Assembly: GCF_030161555.1 (NCBI RefSeq)
Contig: NZ_BSUK01000001.1
Coordinates: 3,224,001-3,288,000 of the forward strand
Direction: 5' to 3'
DNA: 64,000 nucleotides
Origin: Luteimicrobium album
Lineage (GTDB): Bacteria > Actinomycetota > Actinomycetes > Actinomycetales > Cellulomonadaceae
A program made the position numbers and the translations under genes. Every line of letters begins with the position of its first letter. Positions within the stretch are counted from its first letter, which is position 1. The notes below the pieces were generated by a model. The model worked only from the letters and a program-made list of their open reading frames with translations, searched no databases and was not told the origin of the DNA. Below, piece after piece: positions 7,408 to 16,104 of this stretch.

Positions 7408-9180
7408 TCAGAGGCCGACCTCGGCCTCGAACGCGCCCTCCTCGATGCGGGCCTTGATCGCGGTGAGGAACCGCGCAGCGTCCGCACCGTCGACGAGCCG
7501 GTGGTCGTACGACAGGAAGATGTAGCAGAGCGACCGGATGCCGATCACGTCGTTCCCGTCCGCGTCCTTGATCACCGCGGGGCGCTTGACGATCGTGCCC
7601 GTGCCGAGGATCGCGGACGTGCCGCCCGGGACGATCGGCGTGTCGATGAGCGCGCCGCCCGAGCCGGTGTTCGTGATGGTGAACGTGCCGCCGGAGAGCT
7701 CGTCGGGGCCGATCTTGTTGTCGCGCGTGCGGCCGGCGAGGTCGACGATCTTGCGCGCGATGCCGCCGAGGTTGAGGTCCCCGGCATCCTTGATGACGGG
7801 GACGACGAGACCGCGCGGCGTGTCGACCGCGATGCCCACGTTCTCCTGCGCCGGGTACGTGATGGTCTCGCCGTCGAACGAGGCGTTGACCTTCGGGAAC
7901 GCCTTGAGCGCCTCGATCGCGGCCAGCGTGAAGAACGGCAGGAACGTGAGGTTCGCACCCTCGCGCGCCTTGAAGCTCTCCTTCGCGCGGGCACGCAGCG
8001 CCGCGACCTTCGTCACGTCGACCTCGACGACCGTCGTGAGCTGCGCCTGCGAGTGCAGGGCGTCGACCATGCGCTCGGCGATGATCTTGCGCAGCCGGGT
8101 GGCCTTCTCGGTGGTCCCGCGCAGCGGCGAGGTCTCGAGCGCGGCCTTCGGCGCGGCGGCCGGGGCGGACGAGGCCGCCGCAGGTGCCGGAGCGGCCGCG
8201 GCCTGCTCGGCCTTGCGGGCCGCCTCGAGGACGTCCTCCTTGCGGATGCGGCCACCCACGCCGGTGCCGGTCACGGTGGACAGGTCGACGCCCTTGTCCG
8301 CGGCGAGCTTGCGCACCAGCGGCGTCAGGTACGACTTGCCGCCGGTCGCGGGGGCCGCGGCGGGAGCCGGGGCCGGAGCGGCGGCGGGTGCCGGCGCCGC
8401 GGGAGCGGCGGGCTCCTGGACGGATGCGGGCTCGGGCGCGGGTGCCGGAGCAGGCGCCGGCTCGGCGGCAGGAGCCGGGGCGGGCTCCGGCGCTGCGGCG
8501 GGCTCGGGAGCCGCGGCAGGAGCGGGAGCCGCCGGGGCGGCCGCACCCGAGCCGACGACGGCGAGCACGGCGCCGACCTCGACGGTCTCGTCCTCCTGGA
8601 CGAGGATCTGCTGGAGCGTGCCCGCGACGGGCGACGGGATCTCGGTGTCGACCTTGTCGGTCGAGACCTCGAGGAGAGGCTCGTCGACCTCGACCGCGTC
8701 GCCGACCTGCTTGAGCCAGCGGGTCACGGTGCCCTCGGTGACCGACTCGCCGAGCGCGGGGAGCGTGATCTCCTCGCCGCCGCCCTGGGACGGCGCGGCG
8801 GGGGCCTCGGCCGCTGCGGGAGCGGGCTCGGGCTCGGCCGGCGCCGGCGCGGCCTCGGGCTGGGCGGGGGCCGGCTCGGGCTCGGGCTCGGCGGCCGCGG
8901 CGGGCGCCTCCTCGGCGGCCGGGGCCGCAGCACCGGCGCCGGAGCCGTCGCCGATCACAGCGAGGACCGCGCCGACCTCGACGGTCTCGTCCTCCTGCAC
9001 GAGGATCTGCTCGAGCTTGCCCGCGACGGGCGACGGGATCTCGGTGTCGACCTTGTCGGTCGAGACCTCGAGCAGGGGCTCGTCGACGGCGACGTCGTCG
9101 CCGACCTGCTTGAGCCAGCGGGTGACGGTGCCCTCGGTGACGGACTCGCCGAGAGCCGGCATCTGCACGTTTTCGGACAT
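7408..9180 (-). CDS. sucB: Dihydrolipoamide acyltransferase E2 of a 2-oxoacid dehydrogenase (SucB-type)
   Basis: 590 residues with the order lipoyl - linker - lipoyl - linker - E1/E3-binding - catalytic. Both lipoyl domains carry the acceptor motif [15 protein letters not shown] (K near residues 43 and about 170) and are joined by Ala/Pro/Glu linkers. The peripheral-subunit-binding domain starts near [13 protein letters not shown]. The acyltransferase core ends with [14 protein letters not shown], which holds the catalytic His and Asp. In Actinobacteria this double-lipoyl form is the E2 shared by pyruvate and 2-oxoglutarate dehydrogenases; which one cannot be told from sequence alone. ATG 9180 lies 28 bp after lpdA, so the two are probably one operon. 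The lipoyl lysines need LipB and LipA, encoded nearby. Confidence 0.93.
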   Translation of the reverse strand: MSENVQMPALGESVTEGTVTRWLKQVGDDVAVDEPLLEVSTDKVDTEIPSPVAGKLEQILVQEDETVEVGAVLAVIGDGSGAGAAAPAAEEAPAAAAEPEPEPAPAQPEAAPAPAEPEPAPAAAEAPAAPSQGGGEEITLPALGESVTEGTVTRWLKQVGDAVEVDEPLLEVSTDKVDTEIPSPVAGTLQQILVQEDETVEVGAVLAVVGSGAAAPAAPAPAAAPEPAAAPEPAPAPAAEPAPAPAPAPEPASVQEPAAPAAPAPAAAPAPAPAAAPATGGKSYLTPLVRKLAADKGVDLSTVTGTGVGGRIRKEDVLEAARKAEQAAAAPAPAAASSAPAAAPKAALETSPLRGTTEKATRLRKIIAERMVDALHSQAQLTTVVEVDVTKVAALRARAKESFKAREGANLTFLPFFTLAAIEALKAFPKVNASFDGETITYPAQENVGIAVDTPRGLVVPVIKDAGDLNLGGIARKIVDLAGRTRDNKIGPDELSGGTFTITNTGSGGALIDTPIVPGGTSAILGTGTIVKRPAVIKDADGNDVIGIRSLCYIFLSYDHRLVDGADAARFLTAIKARIEEGAFEAEVGL

Positions 9181-9208
9181 GACCTGGGGGTCTCCTTCGA
9201 TTGTGTCG

Positions 9209-10587
9209 TCAGTTGTGGGCGTGCAGAGGCTTGCCGGCCAGGGCGAGGTGTGCCTCGCCCAGGGCTTCGTTCTGCGTGGGGTGGGCGTGGACGAGGGCGG
9301 CGACGTCCTCGGGATGCGCCTCCCAGTTCACGATGAGCTGGGCCTCGCCGACGAGCTCGCCGACGCGGGCACCGACGAGGTGGACCCCGACGACCGGGCC
9401 GTCCGTGCGGCGCACGAGCTTGACGAAGCCCTGCGTCGCGAGGATCTTGCTGCGGCCGTTGCCGGCGAGGCTGTAGTCGAGCGTCTCGACCGCGTCGGCG
9501 CCGAAGCGCTCGCGCGCGGCCTGCTCGGTGAGGCCGACGGACGCGACCTCCGGGTCCGAGTAGGTGACGCGGGGGATGCCGGTCTCGTCGATCGGCGCGG
9601 GCTCGAGCCCGGCGATCTGCTCGGCGACGTAGATGCCCTGCGCGAACCCGCGGTGCGCGAGCTGGAGGCCGGGCACGATGTCACCGGTCGCGTAGACGTT
9701 CCCGACGCCGGTGTGGAGGCGTTCGTCGACGACGACGAACCCGCGGTCGAGCCGCACGCCCTGCTCCTCGAAGCCGAGGCCGGCGGTCCGGGGGCCGCGC
9801 CCGACGGCGACGAGGAGGACCTCGGCGTCGAGGGCCTTCCCGGACTCGAGGGTCATGCGGACGCCGGAGTCGGTCTCGGAGAGGGACGCGAAGCGGTCGC
9901 CGAGCGTGAAGCCGATGCCGCGCTTGCGGAACGCGCGCTCGAGGGCCTTGGAGACGGCGAGGTCCTCGGCGGGCACGAGGTGGTCGAGCGCCTCGACGAC
10001 GTGCACGTCCGCGCCGAACGACCGCCACACGGACGCGAACTCGACACCGATCACACCACCGCCGAGCACGAGCGCGGAGCGGGGACGTAGTCGAGCTCGA
10101 GCGCCTGCTCGGACGTGATGACGCGGCCGCCGATCTCGATGCCCGGCAGCGTGCGCGAGTACGAGCCCGTCGCGAGGACGACGTTGCGCCCCGTGTACCG
10201 CTCGCCGCCCACGTCGACCGTGTCGGGGGAGACGAGCTTCCCGTGCCCCGCGACGAGCGTGATGCCGCGCGACGAGATGAGGCCCTGGAGGCCCTTGTAC
10301 AGGCCCGCGACCACGCCGTCCTTGTACGTGGCGAGCGCCGCCATGTCGATGCCGTCGAACGTGGCGCGCACCCCGAACGTCTCCGACTCGCGGGCGGCGT
10401 CGGCGACCTCGGCGGCGTGCAGGAGCGCCTTGGTGGGGATACAGCCGCGGTGCAGGCAGGTGCCGCCGAGCTTGCCCTCCTCGACGAGCGCGACCGTCAG
10501 CCCGAGCTGCGCCGCGCGCAGAGCCGTCGCGTACCCGCCGCTCCCGCCGCCCAGCACGACGACGTCGAACGTGCGGGTCTCGGCCAC
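9209..10587 (-). CDS. lpdA: Dihydrolipoyl dehydrogenase E3 (frameshifted in this sequence)
   Basis: This flavoprotein re-oxidises the dihydrolipoyl groups of E2 with NAD+. Two frames join into about 460 residues: FAD motif [18 protein letters not shown], redox disulfide [19 protein letters not shown]-binding [16 protein letters not shown] and the C-terminal [14 protein letters not shown] with the catalytic His-Glu pair. The shift sits at G run 10081-10084 (one G short), between DYVP and RSALV. Start GTG 10587 has GGAGGAG upstream. First gene of an lpdA-sucB operon. A real frameshift would abolish E3, so a sequence error is the better explanation. Confidence 0.9.
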
Positions 10588-10755
10588 GTGCTCCTCCTGC
10601 GATCTGCTCCGACGGGTCCGGTCCGGGCACGACGGCGCCAGACCAACCTCCTCATCTTGGCACCATCGCCGCGCGGGCCCCAATCGGCGCGGCCCGGCGC
10701 GGGTGTGACGGTGCTCGCACCGCAGCCGCGCCCCGGACCACCGCGGCGGCCCGGC

Positions 10756-10761
10756 TACGCT
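10756..10761 (+). promoter_or_regulatory. -10 box of a leaderless promoter
   Basis: TACGCT, 6 nt before ATG 10768, with no ribosome-binding site. Confidence 0.45.
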
Positions 10762-10767
10762 ACGCGC

Positions 10768-11121
10768 ATGTCCCGGCTGCGCCGCCTGTTCTCCCGCTCG
10801 TCCGGCTCGTCGTCAGGCCCCGCGCCCGACGCGCCGCTCTCGCAGGCCGACGCGCGCCGCGCGACCACCGAGCACTTCCGGACGTTCGTGACCACGCGCG
10901 TCGGCGTGGAGGCGTACCTCGAGCCCGCGACCGGCGACATGCCGACGACGCTGCTCCTCATCGCGACCACCGGGGAGTGGACCCGCCGTCGCGTGCCCGA
11001 CGAGAAGGCCGCGCGCGGGCTCGCCGACGACCTCGGCATCCCCCTGTACGACGTGCGCCGCACGGGCTACCCGCAGCGGATGCGGGAGTGGAACACGCGC
11101 CGTCGGCGGGGCGAGGCCTGA
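10768..11121 (+). CDS. Conserved hypothetical actinobacterial protein, 117 aa
   Basis: Soluble-looking protein with a basic N-terminus (MSRLRRLFSRSSGSSSG). A compact alpha/beta domain follows, with the recognisable run TTLLLIATTGEWTRRRVP and the ending DLGIPLYDVRRTGYPQRMREWN. The C-terminus is Arg-rich. Similar small proteins occur next to lpd/pepA in related genomes, to my recollection without known function. No catalytic motif or membrane segment is visible. It is divergent from lpdA and convergent with pepA, from which a strong hairpin separates it. Confidence 0.7.
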   Translation: MSRLRRLFSRSSGSSSGPAPDAPLSQADARRATTEHFRTFVTTRVGVEAYLEPATGDMPTTLLLIATTGEWTRRRVPDEKAARGLADDLGIPLYDVRRTGYPQRMREWNTRRRRGEA

Positions 11122-11155
11122 CGCAGGGCCGCCCCGCGCAGGAGGCGGCCCTGCG
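11122..11155. terminator. Hairpin terminator between convergent genes
   Basis: CGCAGGGCCGCC (11122-11133) pairs exactly with GGCGGCCCTGCG (11144-11155) across a 10-nt loop, serving the hypothetical gene and pepA. Confidence 0.8.
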
Positions 11156-11164
11156 CCGCGGCCG

Positions 11165-12631
11165 TCAGCGGTTCGCGCGCGACTCGACCAGCTCGAGGAG
11201 CGTGCGTACGGCGACGCCCGTCCCGCCGACCGGCGTGTAGCCGAACGCCGACGCCTCGTTGAACGCGGGGCCCGCGATGTCGAGGTGCGCCCACGGTGTG
11301 CTCCCGACGAAGTCCTTGAGGAACAGACCCGCCACGAGCATCCCGCCGTGCCGCTCGCCGATGTTGGCGATGTCCGCGACCTTCGAGGACAGCGACTCGC
11401 GCAGCTCGGCCGGCAGCGGCATGGGCCAGAACTGCTCGCCCGCGCGGCCGGCGGCGGCCACGACCTCGTCGCGCACGGCGTCGGTCCCCATGACGGCGGA
11501 CACCCGCGCGCCGAGCGCGACCAGCTGCGCACCCGTGAGGGTCGCGACGTCGAGCACCACGTCCGGGCCCTCCTCGATCGCCGCGACGAGGCCGTCGGCG
11601 AGGACCAGACGTCCCTCGGCGTCCGTGTTGAGGACCTCGACGGTCTTGCCGCCGCGGATCGTGATGACGTCGCTCGGGCGCTGCGCGGTGCCCGACGGCA
11701 TGTTCTCGGCGAGGCACAGCCAGCCCGTGACCGCGACGGGCAGCTTGAGCCGGGCCGCCGCGAGGACGGTCCCGAGCACCGCGGCCGCGCCGGCCATGTC
11801 GGACTTCATCGCGACCATCGACGTCGGCGGCTTCAGCGAGATGCCGCCCGAGTCGAACGTGATGCCCTTCCCGACGAGCGCGACCTTCGCGGCCGGCTTG
11901 GAGGGGGCCCAGGCGACCTTGACCAGCCGCGGGCCGCGCACCGAGCCCTGACCGACGGCCACCAGGCCGCCGTACCCGCCCGACGCGAGCGCCTTGTCGT
12001 CGAGCACCGTCACCTTGACGCCCGTGCCCTTCGCGGCGTCCTTGGCGGCGCTCGCGAACGCCTCGGGGTACAGGTCGTTGGGGGCGGCGTTCACGAGGTC
12101 GCGGACCAGGTGGACCGACGCCGCGAGGACCCGTGCGCGCTCGGCCGCGTCCCGCGCCGCCTTCGCGTCCGGCACGACGACCTGGACGGCGCCGACGGCG
12201 GCGGGCTTCTCCGGGTCGGTCGTGTAGCGGTCGAACGCGTACGCGCCCAGCGCCGCGCCCTCGAGGACGGCGGCGACCGCGTCGTCCGTCGCGACCGGCA
12301 GCGCGACGGCGACCGTCGACGTCCCCGCGAGCGTGCGGACCGCCGCGCCGGCACCGCGGCGCAGGGCCTCGGCGTCGTCGGGGTCGGATCCCAGGCCGGT
12401 CACGACGACGACCCGGGCGGCGACGCCGTCGGGCGCGGGGAAGCGGTGGACGTCGTCGGGCGAGCCGGTGATGCCGAGGGCAGGGGCGAGCGAGGCGAGC
12501 CGGGTCGCGGCCGCCGCGGGCAGGGCGTCCGCGAGGACGCGCGGCCCGAGCTCGGTGCGGACGGCGCCGACGACCAGTGCGTCGACGTCGAGGGAGGCGG
12601 GGGAGGAGGTGGTCACGGTGAGGTCTGTCAC
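11165..12631 (-). CDS. pepA: Leucyl aminopeptidase (M17 family)
   Basis: 488 residues, normal for cytosolic M17 leucyl aminopeptidases, which remove N-terminal residues from peptides using two metal ions. The signature NTDAEGRLVLADGL and the metal-binding VGKGITFDSGGISLKP with the lysine/aspartate pair are present. The catalytic-domain loop AENMPSGTAQRPSDV is also visible. The N-terminal 160 residues form the usual variable domain. The GTG 12631 start follows a TAGCAT box by 6 nt, giving a probable leaderless mRNA. Confidence 0.95.
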   Translation of the reverse strand: MTDLTVTTSSPASLDVDALVVGAVRTELGPRVLADALPAAAATRLASLAPALGITGSPDDVHRFPAPDGVAARVVVVTGLGSDPDDAEALRRGAGAAVRTLAGTSTVAVALPVATDDAVAAVLEGAALGAYAFDRYTTDPEKPAAVGAVQVVVPDAKAARDAAERARVLAASVHLVRDLVNAAPNDLYPEAFASAAKDAAKGTGVKVTVLDDKALASGGYGGLVAVGQGSVRGPRLVKVAWAPSKPAAKVALVGKGITFDSGGISLKPPTSMVAMKSDMAGAAAVLGTVLAAARLKLPVAVTGWLCLAENMPSGTAQRPSDVITIRGGKTVEVLNTDAEGRLVLADGLVAAIEEGPDVVLDVATLTGAQLVALGARVSAVMGTDAVRDEVVAAAGRAGEQFWPMPLPAELRESLSSKVADIANIGERHGGMLVAGLFLKDFVGSTPWAHLDIAGPAFNEASAFGYTPVGGTGVAVRTLLELVESRANR

Positions 12632-12637
12632 CCGGCG

Positions 12638-12643
12638 ATGCTA
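12638..12643 (-). promoter_or_regulatory. -10 box of a leaderless promoter (pepA)
   Basis: TAGCAT on the minus strand, 6 nt before GTG 12631. Confidence 0.5.
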
Positions 12644-12686
12644 ACGCCGGTGCACGGGCCGGACCGGGCGGATCGGGCGCTCCCGG

Positions 12687-12692
12687 TAGGCT
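12687..12692 (+). promoter_or_regulatory. -10 box of a leaderless promoter
   Basis: TAGGCT, 7 nt before GTG 12700. Confidence 0.5.
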
Positions 12693-12699
12693 TCGGGGC

Positions 12700-13056
12700 G
12701 TGACCGTCCCTCTCACCGTGCTCGTGGTCGCCGCGAGCCTGGCGCTCGCCGCGTGGGCGGGATGGTTCGTGTACCGGGACCGGCCGGTGATCCTGCGCCA
12801 GCTCTGGGGCGCGTCCGTCGTGGAGGCGCTGCTCGTCGTCGAGGCCGTGGTCGCGGGTGTGCTGCTCGCCGGCTCGGAGAGCGTCAGCAGCCCGGGCTTG
12901 TTCTGGGGGTACGTCGCGGCCTCGCTGCTCGTGCTCCCGTTCGCGGCCGCGGTCGCGTTCGCGGAGCGGACCCGCTGGAGCTCCGTGGTGCTGCTGCTCG
13001 CGGCCGTGACGGTCGCGTTCCTGCAGCTGCGCATGACCCAGGTCTGGACCGGTTGA
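12700..13056 (+). CDS. Small integral membrane protein, 118 aa
   Basis: Four hydrophobic segments cover most of the protein (about residues 3-23, 38-58, 67-88 and 92-108), with a short cytoplasmic loop FVYRDRPVILRQLWG after the first. No known motif is recognised. First gene of a likely operon with the next membrane protein and pyrD. The start GTG 12700 follows a TAGGCT box and appears leaderless. Confidence 0.7.
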   Translation: MTVPLTVLVVAASLALAAWAGWFVYRDRPVILRQLWGASVVEALLVVEAVVAGVLLAGSESVSSPGLFWGYVAASLLVLPFAAAVAFAERTRWSSVVLLLAAVTVAFLQLRMTQVWTG

Positions 13057-13097
13057 GCGTGCCCCGCCCCGAGACGACCGAGAGCAAGGAGACAGCC

Positions 13098-13544
13098 GTG
13101 ACCGCCGAGCAGCCCGAGGCGCCGCACGACGACACGCCACCCACCCGAGCCGGGTTCGGGCGCGTGCTCGTGGCCGTCTACGGGATCCTGGCGCTCGCGG
13201 CGACGGGTCGTGCGAGCTACGAGCTCGCGACCAAGTTCTCCGACGCGCCGCTCGCGTACCTGCTGTCCCTGCTGGCCGCCGTGGTGTACATCCTCGCGAC
13301 GGTCGCGCTGTGGCGCGGCGGGGCCTGGCGCGGGGTCGCCTGGGTGTCGTGCTCGGTCGAGCTCGTGGGTGTGCTCGCCGTCGGGATCGCCTCGCTCGCC
13401 GACGCCGACGCGTTCCCCGCCTCGACCGTGTGGTCGGGCTTCGGGTCCGGGTACGGCTACATCCCGCTCGTCCTGCCGTTCGTCGGCCTGTGGTGGCTGT
13501 GGCACACGCGGCCGCACGCCGCCGAGGAAGGAACCTCCGCGTGA
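13098..13544 (+). CDS. Four-helix membrane protein upstream of pyrD, 148 aa
   Basis: A hydrophilic N-terminal tail (MTAEQPEAPHDDTPPTRAG) is followed by four membrane segments, ending in LWWLWHTRPHAAEEG. I chose GTG 13098 because an AAGGAG ribosome-binding site ends 6 nt before it. The TGA stop overlaps the pyrD start by 4 bp (GTGA), so the two are translationally coupled. This arrangement, a small membrane protein directly before pyrD, recurs in related actinobacteria as far as I recall. Its function is unknown. Confidence 0.75.
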   Translation: MTAEQPEAPHDDTPPTRAGFGRVLVAVYGILALAATGRASYELATKFSDAPLAYLLSLLAAVVYILATVALWRGGAWRGVAWVSCSVELVGVLAVGIASLADADAFPASTVWSGFGSGYGYIPLVLPFVGLWWLWHTRPHAAEEGTSA

Positions 13545-14610
13545 AGGTCTACGGCGCCCTGTTCCGGGGCTTCTTCCGGCACCTTGACCCCGAGCGGGCG
13601 CACCACCTCGCGTTCCCCGTCATCCGGGCGGTCGGGGTGGTGCCCGGCGTGCGCACGGTCATGCGGCGCACGCTCGCGCCCTTCGCCGAGAGCACGACGC
13701 GCGGCCCCGGCTCGGTCCAGGCGCTCGGCCGGTCGTTCCCCGCGCCCCTCGGGCTCGCCGGAGGGTTCGACAAGGACGCGCTCGCGGTCCGCGGCCTCGC
13801 GACGATCGGGTTCGCGTTCGTCGAGGTCGGCACGGTGACGGCGCACGCGCAGCCCGGCAACGACAAGCCCCGGAGCTTCCGCGTGCTCGACCAGCGGGCG
13901 CTCCGCAACCGGATGGGCTTCAACAACCGGGGTGCCGCGGCGGCGGCCGAGCGCCTGAAGCGGCTCCGGAGGACGTCGGGGGCCGGGCCGTCGTCGTCGG
14001 GGCGAACATCGGCAAGACCAAGGTGACCCCTGCGGCGGACGCGGCCGCGGACTACGCGACCAGCGCCGGGCTGCTCGCCCCGTACGCCGACTACCTCGTC
14101 GTCAACGTGTCGTCGCCGAACACCCCCGGTCTGCGGGACCTGCAGTCGGTGGAGTCCCTGCGGCCGATCCTCGTCGCGGTCCGGGAGGCCGCGGACGCCG
14201 CCACCGCCGGCTCGGGCGGGCCGCGCGTCCCCCTCCTGGTGAAGATCGCGCCCGACCTCGTGGACGCCGACGTGGACGCCGTCGCGGACCTGGTGCTCGA
14301 GCTCGGCCTCGACGGCGTGGTCGCGGTCAACACGACGATCGCCCACGACCTCGGCCCGGGAGGGCTCTCGGGTCCGCCGCTGCTGCCGCGCGGGCTGGAC
14401 GTCGTGCGGCGCCTGCGCGAGCGTCTCGGCACCGGACCCGTCATCATCGGCGTGGGCGGCATCACGACCGTCGACGACGCCCGCGCCTACCTCGAGGCGG
14501 GCGCGGACCTGCTGCAGGGGTACACGGCGTTCATCTACGAGGGCCCGTTCTGGGCCTCGCGCATCAACCGTGCGCTCACGACGGCGGCGCCGTCCGAGCC
14601 CGGACAGTGA
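13541..14610 (+). CDS. pyrD: Quinone-dependent dihydroorotate dehydrogenase, class 2 (frameshifted in this sequence)
   Basis: Oxidises dihydroorotate to orotate in pyrimidine synthesis, passing electrons to membrane quinone. N-terminal helices for membrane association ([20 protein letters not shown]) mark class 2. FMN and substrate motifs include [50 protein letters not shown] and [10 protein letters not shown]. The second half begins GANIGKTK in another frame; one G added to run 13978-13982 restores a protein of about 357 residues. It is coupled to the membrane protein upstream. Confidence 0.92.
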
Positions 14611-14623
14611 GGGGAGCACGGGG

Positions 14624-14833
14624 ATGATCAGGCCGCAGTGGACGTGGCGCTTCGCCGACGGCGAGGGGCGTGAGCTCGCGGAGCCCGCGACGCCGCTCTT
14701 CACCAACCAGTACGACGCCGAGCTGTGGCTCGGGGAGACCTGGCGGACGCTCGCCGCTCAGGGCGTGGCGACCGCGACGGTCCTACACGAGGGCGAGGCC
14801 GCCGCGCCCGCGGTGGCGCTGCGGGTGGGCTGA
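14624..14833 (+). CDS. Small conserved hypothetical protein, 69 aa
   Basis: Starts MIRPQWTWRFADGEGRELAEP and includes LFTNQYDAELWLGETWRTLAAQGVA. It is soluble and has no membrane segment or cysteine. ATG 14624 is preceded by GGGGAG at a suitable distance. Lying 13 bp after pyrD on the same strand, it probably belongs to that operon. I do not recognise a named family; the codon use and Trp-rich N-terminus look like a real small protein. Confidence 0.6.
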   Translation: MIRPQWTWRFADGEGRELAEPATPLFTNQYDAELWLGETWRTLAAQGVATATVLHEGEAAAPAVALRVG

Positions 14834-14865
14834 GCGCCTGTCCTACGCCGCGGGGAGGCCCGGGA

Positions 14866-15456
14866 TCACTTCGGGTAGACGCCGTGCTTGGCGTGCGCGG
14901 GCTTCGGCATGCGCGACCGGCGGAGCTGGAAGGCGCGCATGACGGCGTAGAACGCCGTGCCCTTGGGGACCTCGCCGAACTTGGCTCGCAGGCGCTTCTT
15001 GAGGCCGAACCACATGATCACGGCGTCCACGACGGCGATCAGCACGAGCAGATAGAGCGCGGCGAGGATCACGAAGGACGCGGCTCCCGCTCGACCGGTC
15101 GTCGCGATCATCACGACGAAGAACACGAGCGCGATCGGCAGGAAGAACTCGGCGATGTTCCAGCGTGCGTCCACGTAGTCGCGCACGTAGCGGCGGGACG
15201 GGCCCTTGTCCTTGGCGGGCAGGTAGCGCTCGTCGCCGGCCTTCATGGCCTGGTACTGGCGGGCGCGCGCCTCGCGCTGCTGCGACTTCGCGTCGCGGCC
15301 CGCGGACTTGCGGTCCGTCGGGACGAGCGGGCGCTTGTTGGCGGCCTCGGCCTCCTTGCGCTTGGGCGTCGGGCGACCCTTGCCGTCGCCGGTCCCGGGG
15401 AGGAGCCCCGGCGTCGGCTCAGGGGTCTCTGACTGCTTGTTGCGAAGGAGTGCCAC
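14866..15456 (-). CDS. DUF3043 family membrane protein
   Basis: 196 residues. The long, basic, low-complexity N-terminus (KGRPTPKRKEAEAANKRPLV...) is followed by RYVRDYVDARWNIAEFFLP. Two membrane helices (about residues 108-128 and 134-155) and a basic C-terminus (RRSRMPKPAHAKHGVYPK) come next. This is the layout of actinobacterial DUF3043, a membrane family of unknown role. GTG 15456 is six nucleotides after TATCCT, so leaderless; starting further upstream would leave the family pattern. Confidence 0.85.
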   Translation of the reverse strand: MALLRNKQSETPEPTPGLLPGTGDGKGRPTPKRKEAEAANKRPLVPTDRKSAGRDAKSQQREARARQYQAMKAGDERYLPAKDKGPSRRYVRDYVDARWNIAEFFLPIALVFFVVMIATTGRAGAASFVILAALYLLVLIAVVDAVIMWFGLKKRLRAKFGEVPKGTAFYAVMRAFQLRRSRMPKPAHAKHGVYPK

Positions 15457-15462
15457 GGGTCG

Positions 15463-15468
15463 AGGATA
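15463..15468 (-). promoter_or_regulatory. -10 box of a leaderless promoter (DUF3043 gene)
   Basis: TATCCT on the minus strand, 6 nt before GTG 15456. Confidence 0.55.
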
Positions 15469-15518
15469 GTCGAGGCTCCTGGACGTTCCCTGCGCGTCCG
15501 CCATGCCGACCGCGGACG

Positions 15519-16055
15519 TCAGCGGGGAGCGACGTCCACGGCACGCGCCCAGGCGGCGACGTCGTCGGGCAGCTCGGGCTCCTCGACCTCACGGCCGTGG
15601 AGGCTCGCGAGGAACGCGATCACCTCGGGTGCGGGCACCCGCGAGCCGTCACGGTGCAGGAACCGGCCTGCGACGAGCCCGCGCGCGCTGAGCACCTCGC
15701 CACGCCAGAACGACTGCTCCATGTAGACGACCCGCTCGTCCCAGCCGAGCACCCGGGTGCGGATCTCGAACCGCTCGCCGAGCTTGAGCGAACGCCGGTA
15801 CTTCATCGTCGACGCCGCGACGACGGCGTACCAGCCGCGCTCCTTGAGCGCGCCGAGCGCGTCGATGTCCGCCATGTAGTGGGTGCGCGCGACGTCCATC
15901 ATCTGCAGGTACGTGCCGTTGTTGACGTGCCAGTAGTAGTCGAGGTCGCCCGGGTGCACGCGCATGCGCGTGATCGAGGGCCCCAGGACGGGGACGGACG
16001 GGTCGGCCTTGCGCGGGCGCACGGCAGCGAGCGCGAGCTGGATCTGACGGGTCAC
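15519..16055 (-). CDS. Hot-dog fold thioesterase (THEM6/4HBT-like)
   Basis: 178 residues with the hot-dog pattern: MRVHPGDLDYYWHVNNGTYLQMMDVART, where D/N around the HVNN motif matches 4HBT-type acyl-CoA thioesterases. KYRRSLKLGERFEIRTRVLGWDERVVYMEQSF-like beta strands follow. The substrate is unknown, probably an acyl-CoA. GTG 16055 lies 6 nt after TAGCCT. Separate from nadA by a hairpin. Confidence 0.8.
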   Translation of the reverse strand: MTRQIQLALAAVRPRKADPSVPVLGPSITRMRVHPGDLDYYWHVNNGTYLQMMDVARTHYMADIDALGALKERGWYAVVAASTMKYRRSLKLGERFEIRTRVLGWDERVVYMEQSFWRGEVLSARGLVAGRFLHRDGSRVPAPEVIAFLASLHGREVEEPELPDDVAAWARAVDVAPR

Positions 16056-16061
16056 CCGAGC

Positions 16062-16067
16062 AGGCTA
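16062..16067 (-). promoter_or_regulatory. -10 box of a leaderless promoter (thioesterase gene)
   Basis: TAGCCT on the minus strand, 6 nt before GTG 16055. It overlaps the region just before the nadA terminator hairpin. Confidence 0.5.
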
Positions 16068-16068
16068 C

Positions 16069-16093
16069 TACCCGGGACTCGGGGTCTCGGGTA
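16069..16093 (-). terminator. Hairpin after nadA
   Basis: TACCCGGGAC (16069-16078) pairs with GTCTCGGGTA (16084-16093), with one G-U pair, across a 5-nt loop. Confidence 0.6.
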
Positions 16094-16104
16094 ACCGGGC
16101 CGGC

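Noticed and set aside
8540..9175. The two similar stretches in sucB as a recent DNA duplication
   Set aside because: They encode the two lipoyl domains expected in actinobacterial E2 proteins, and the linkers differ.
7501..9336. Very long open frames antisense to sucB and to many other genes
   Set aside because: They exist because GC-rich codon bias removes stop codons on the opposite strand. Their translations are low-complexity Arg/Ala/Gly/Leu and match no family.
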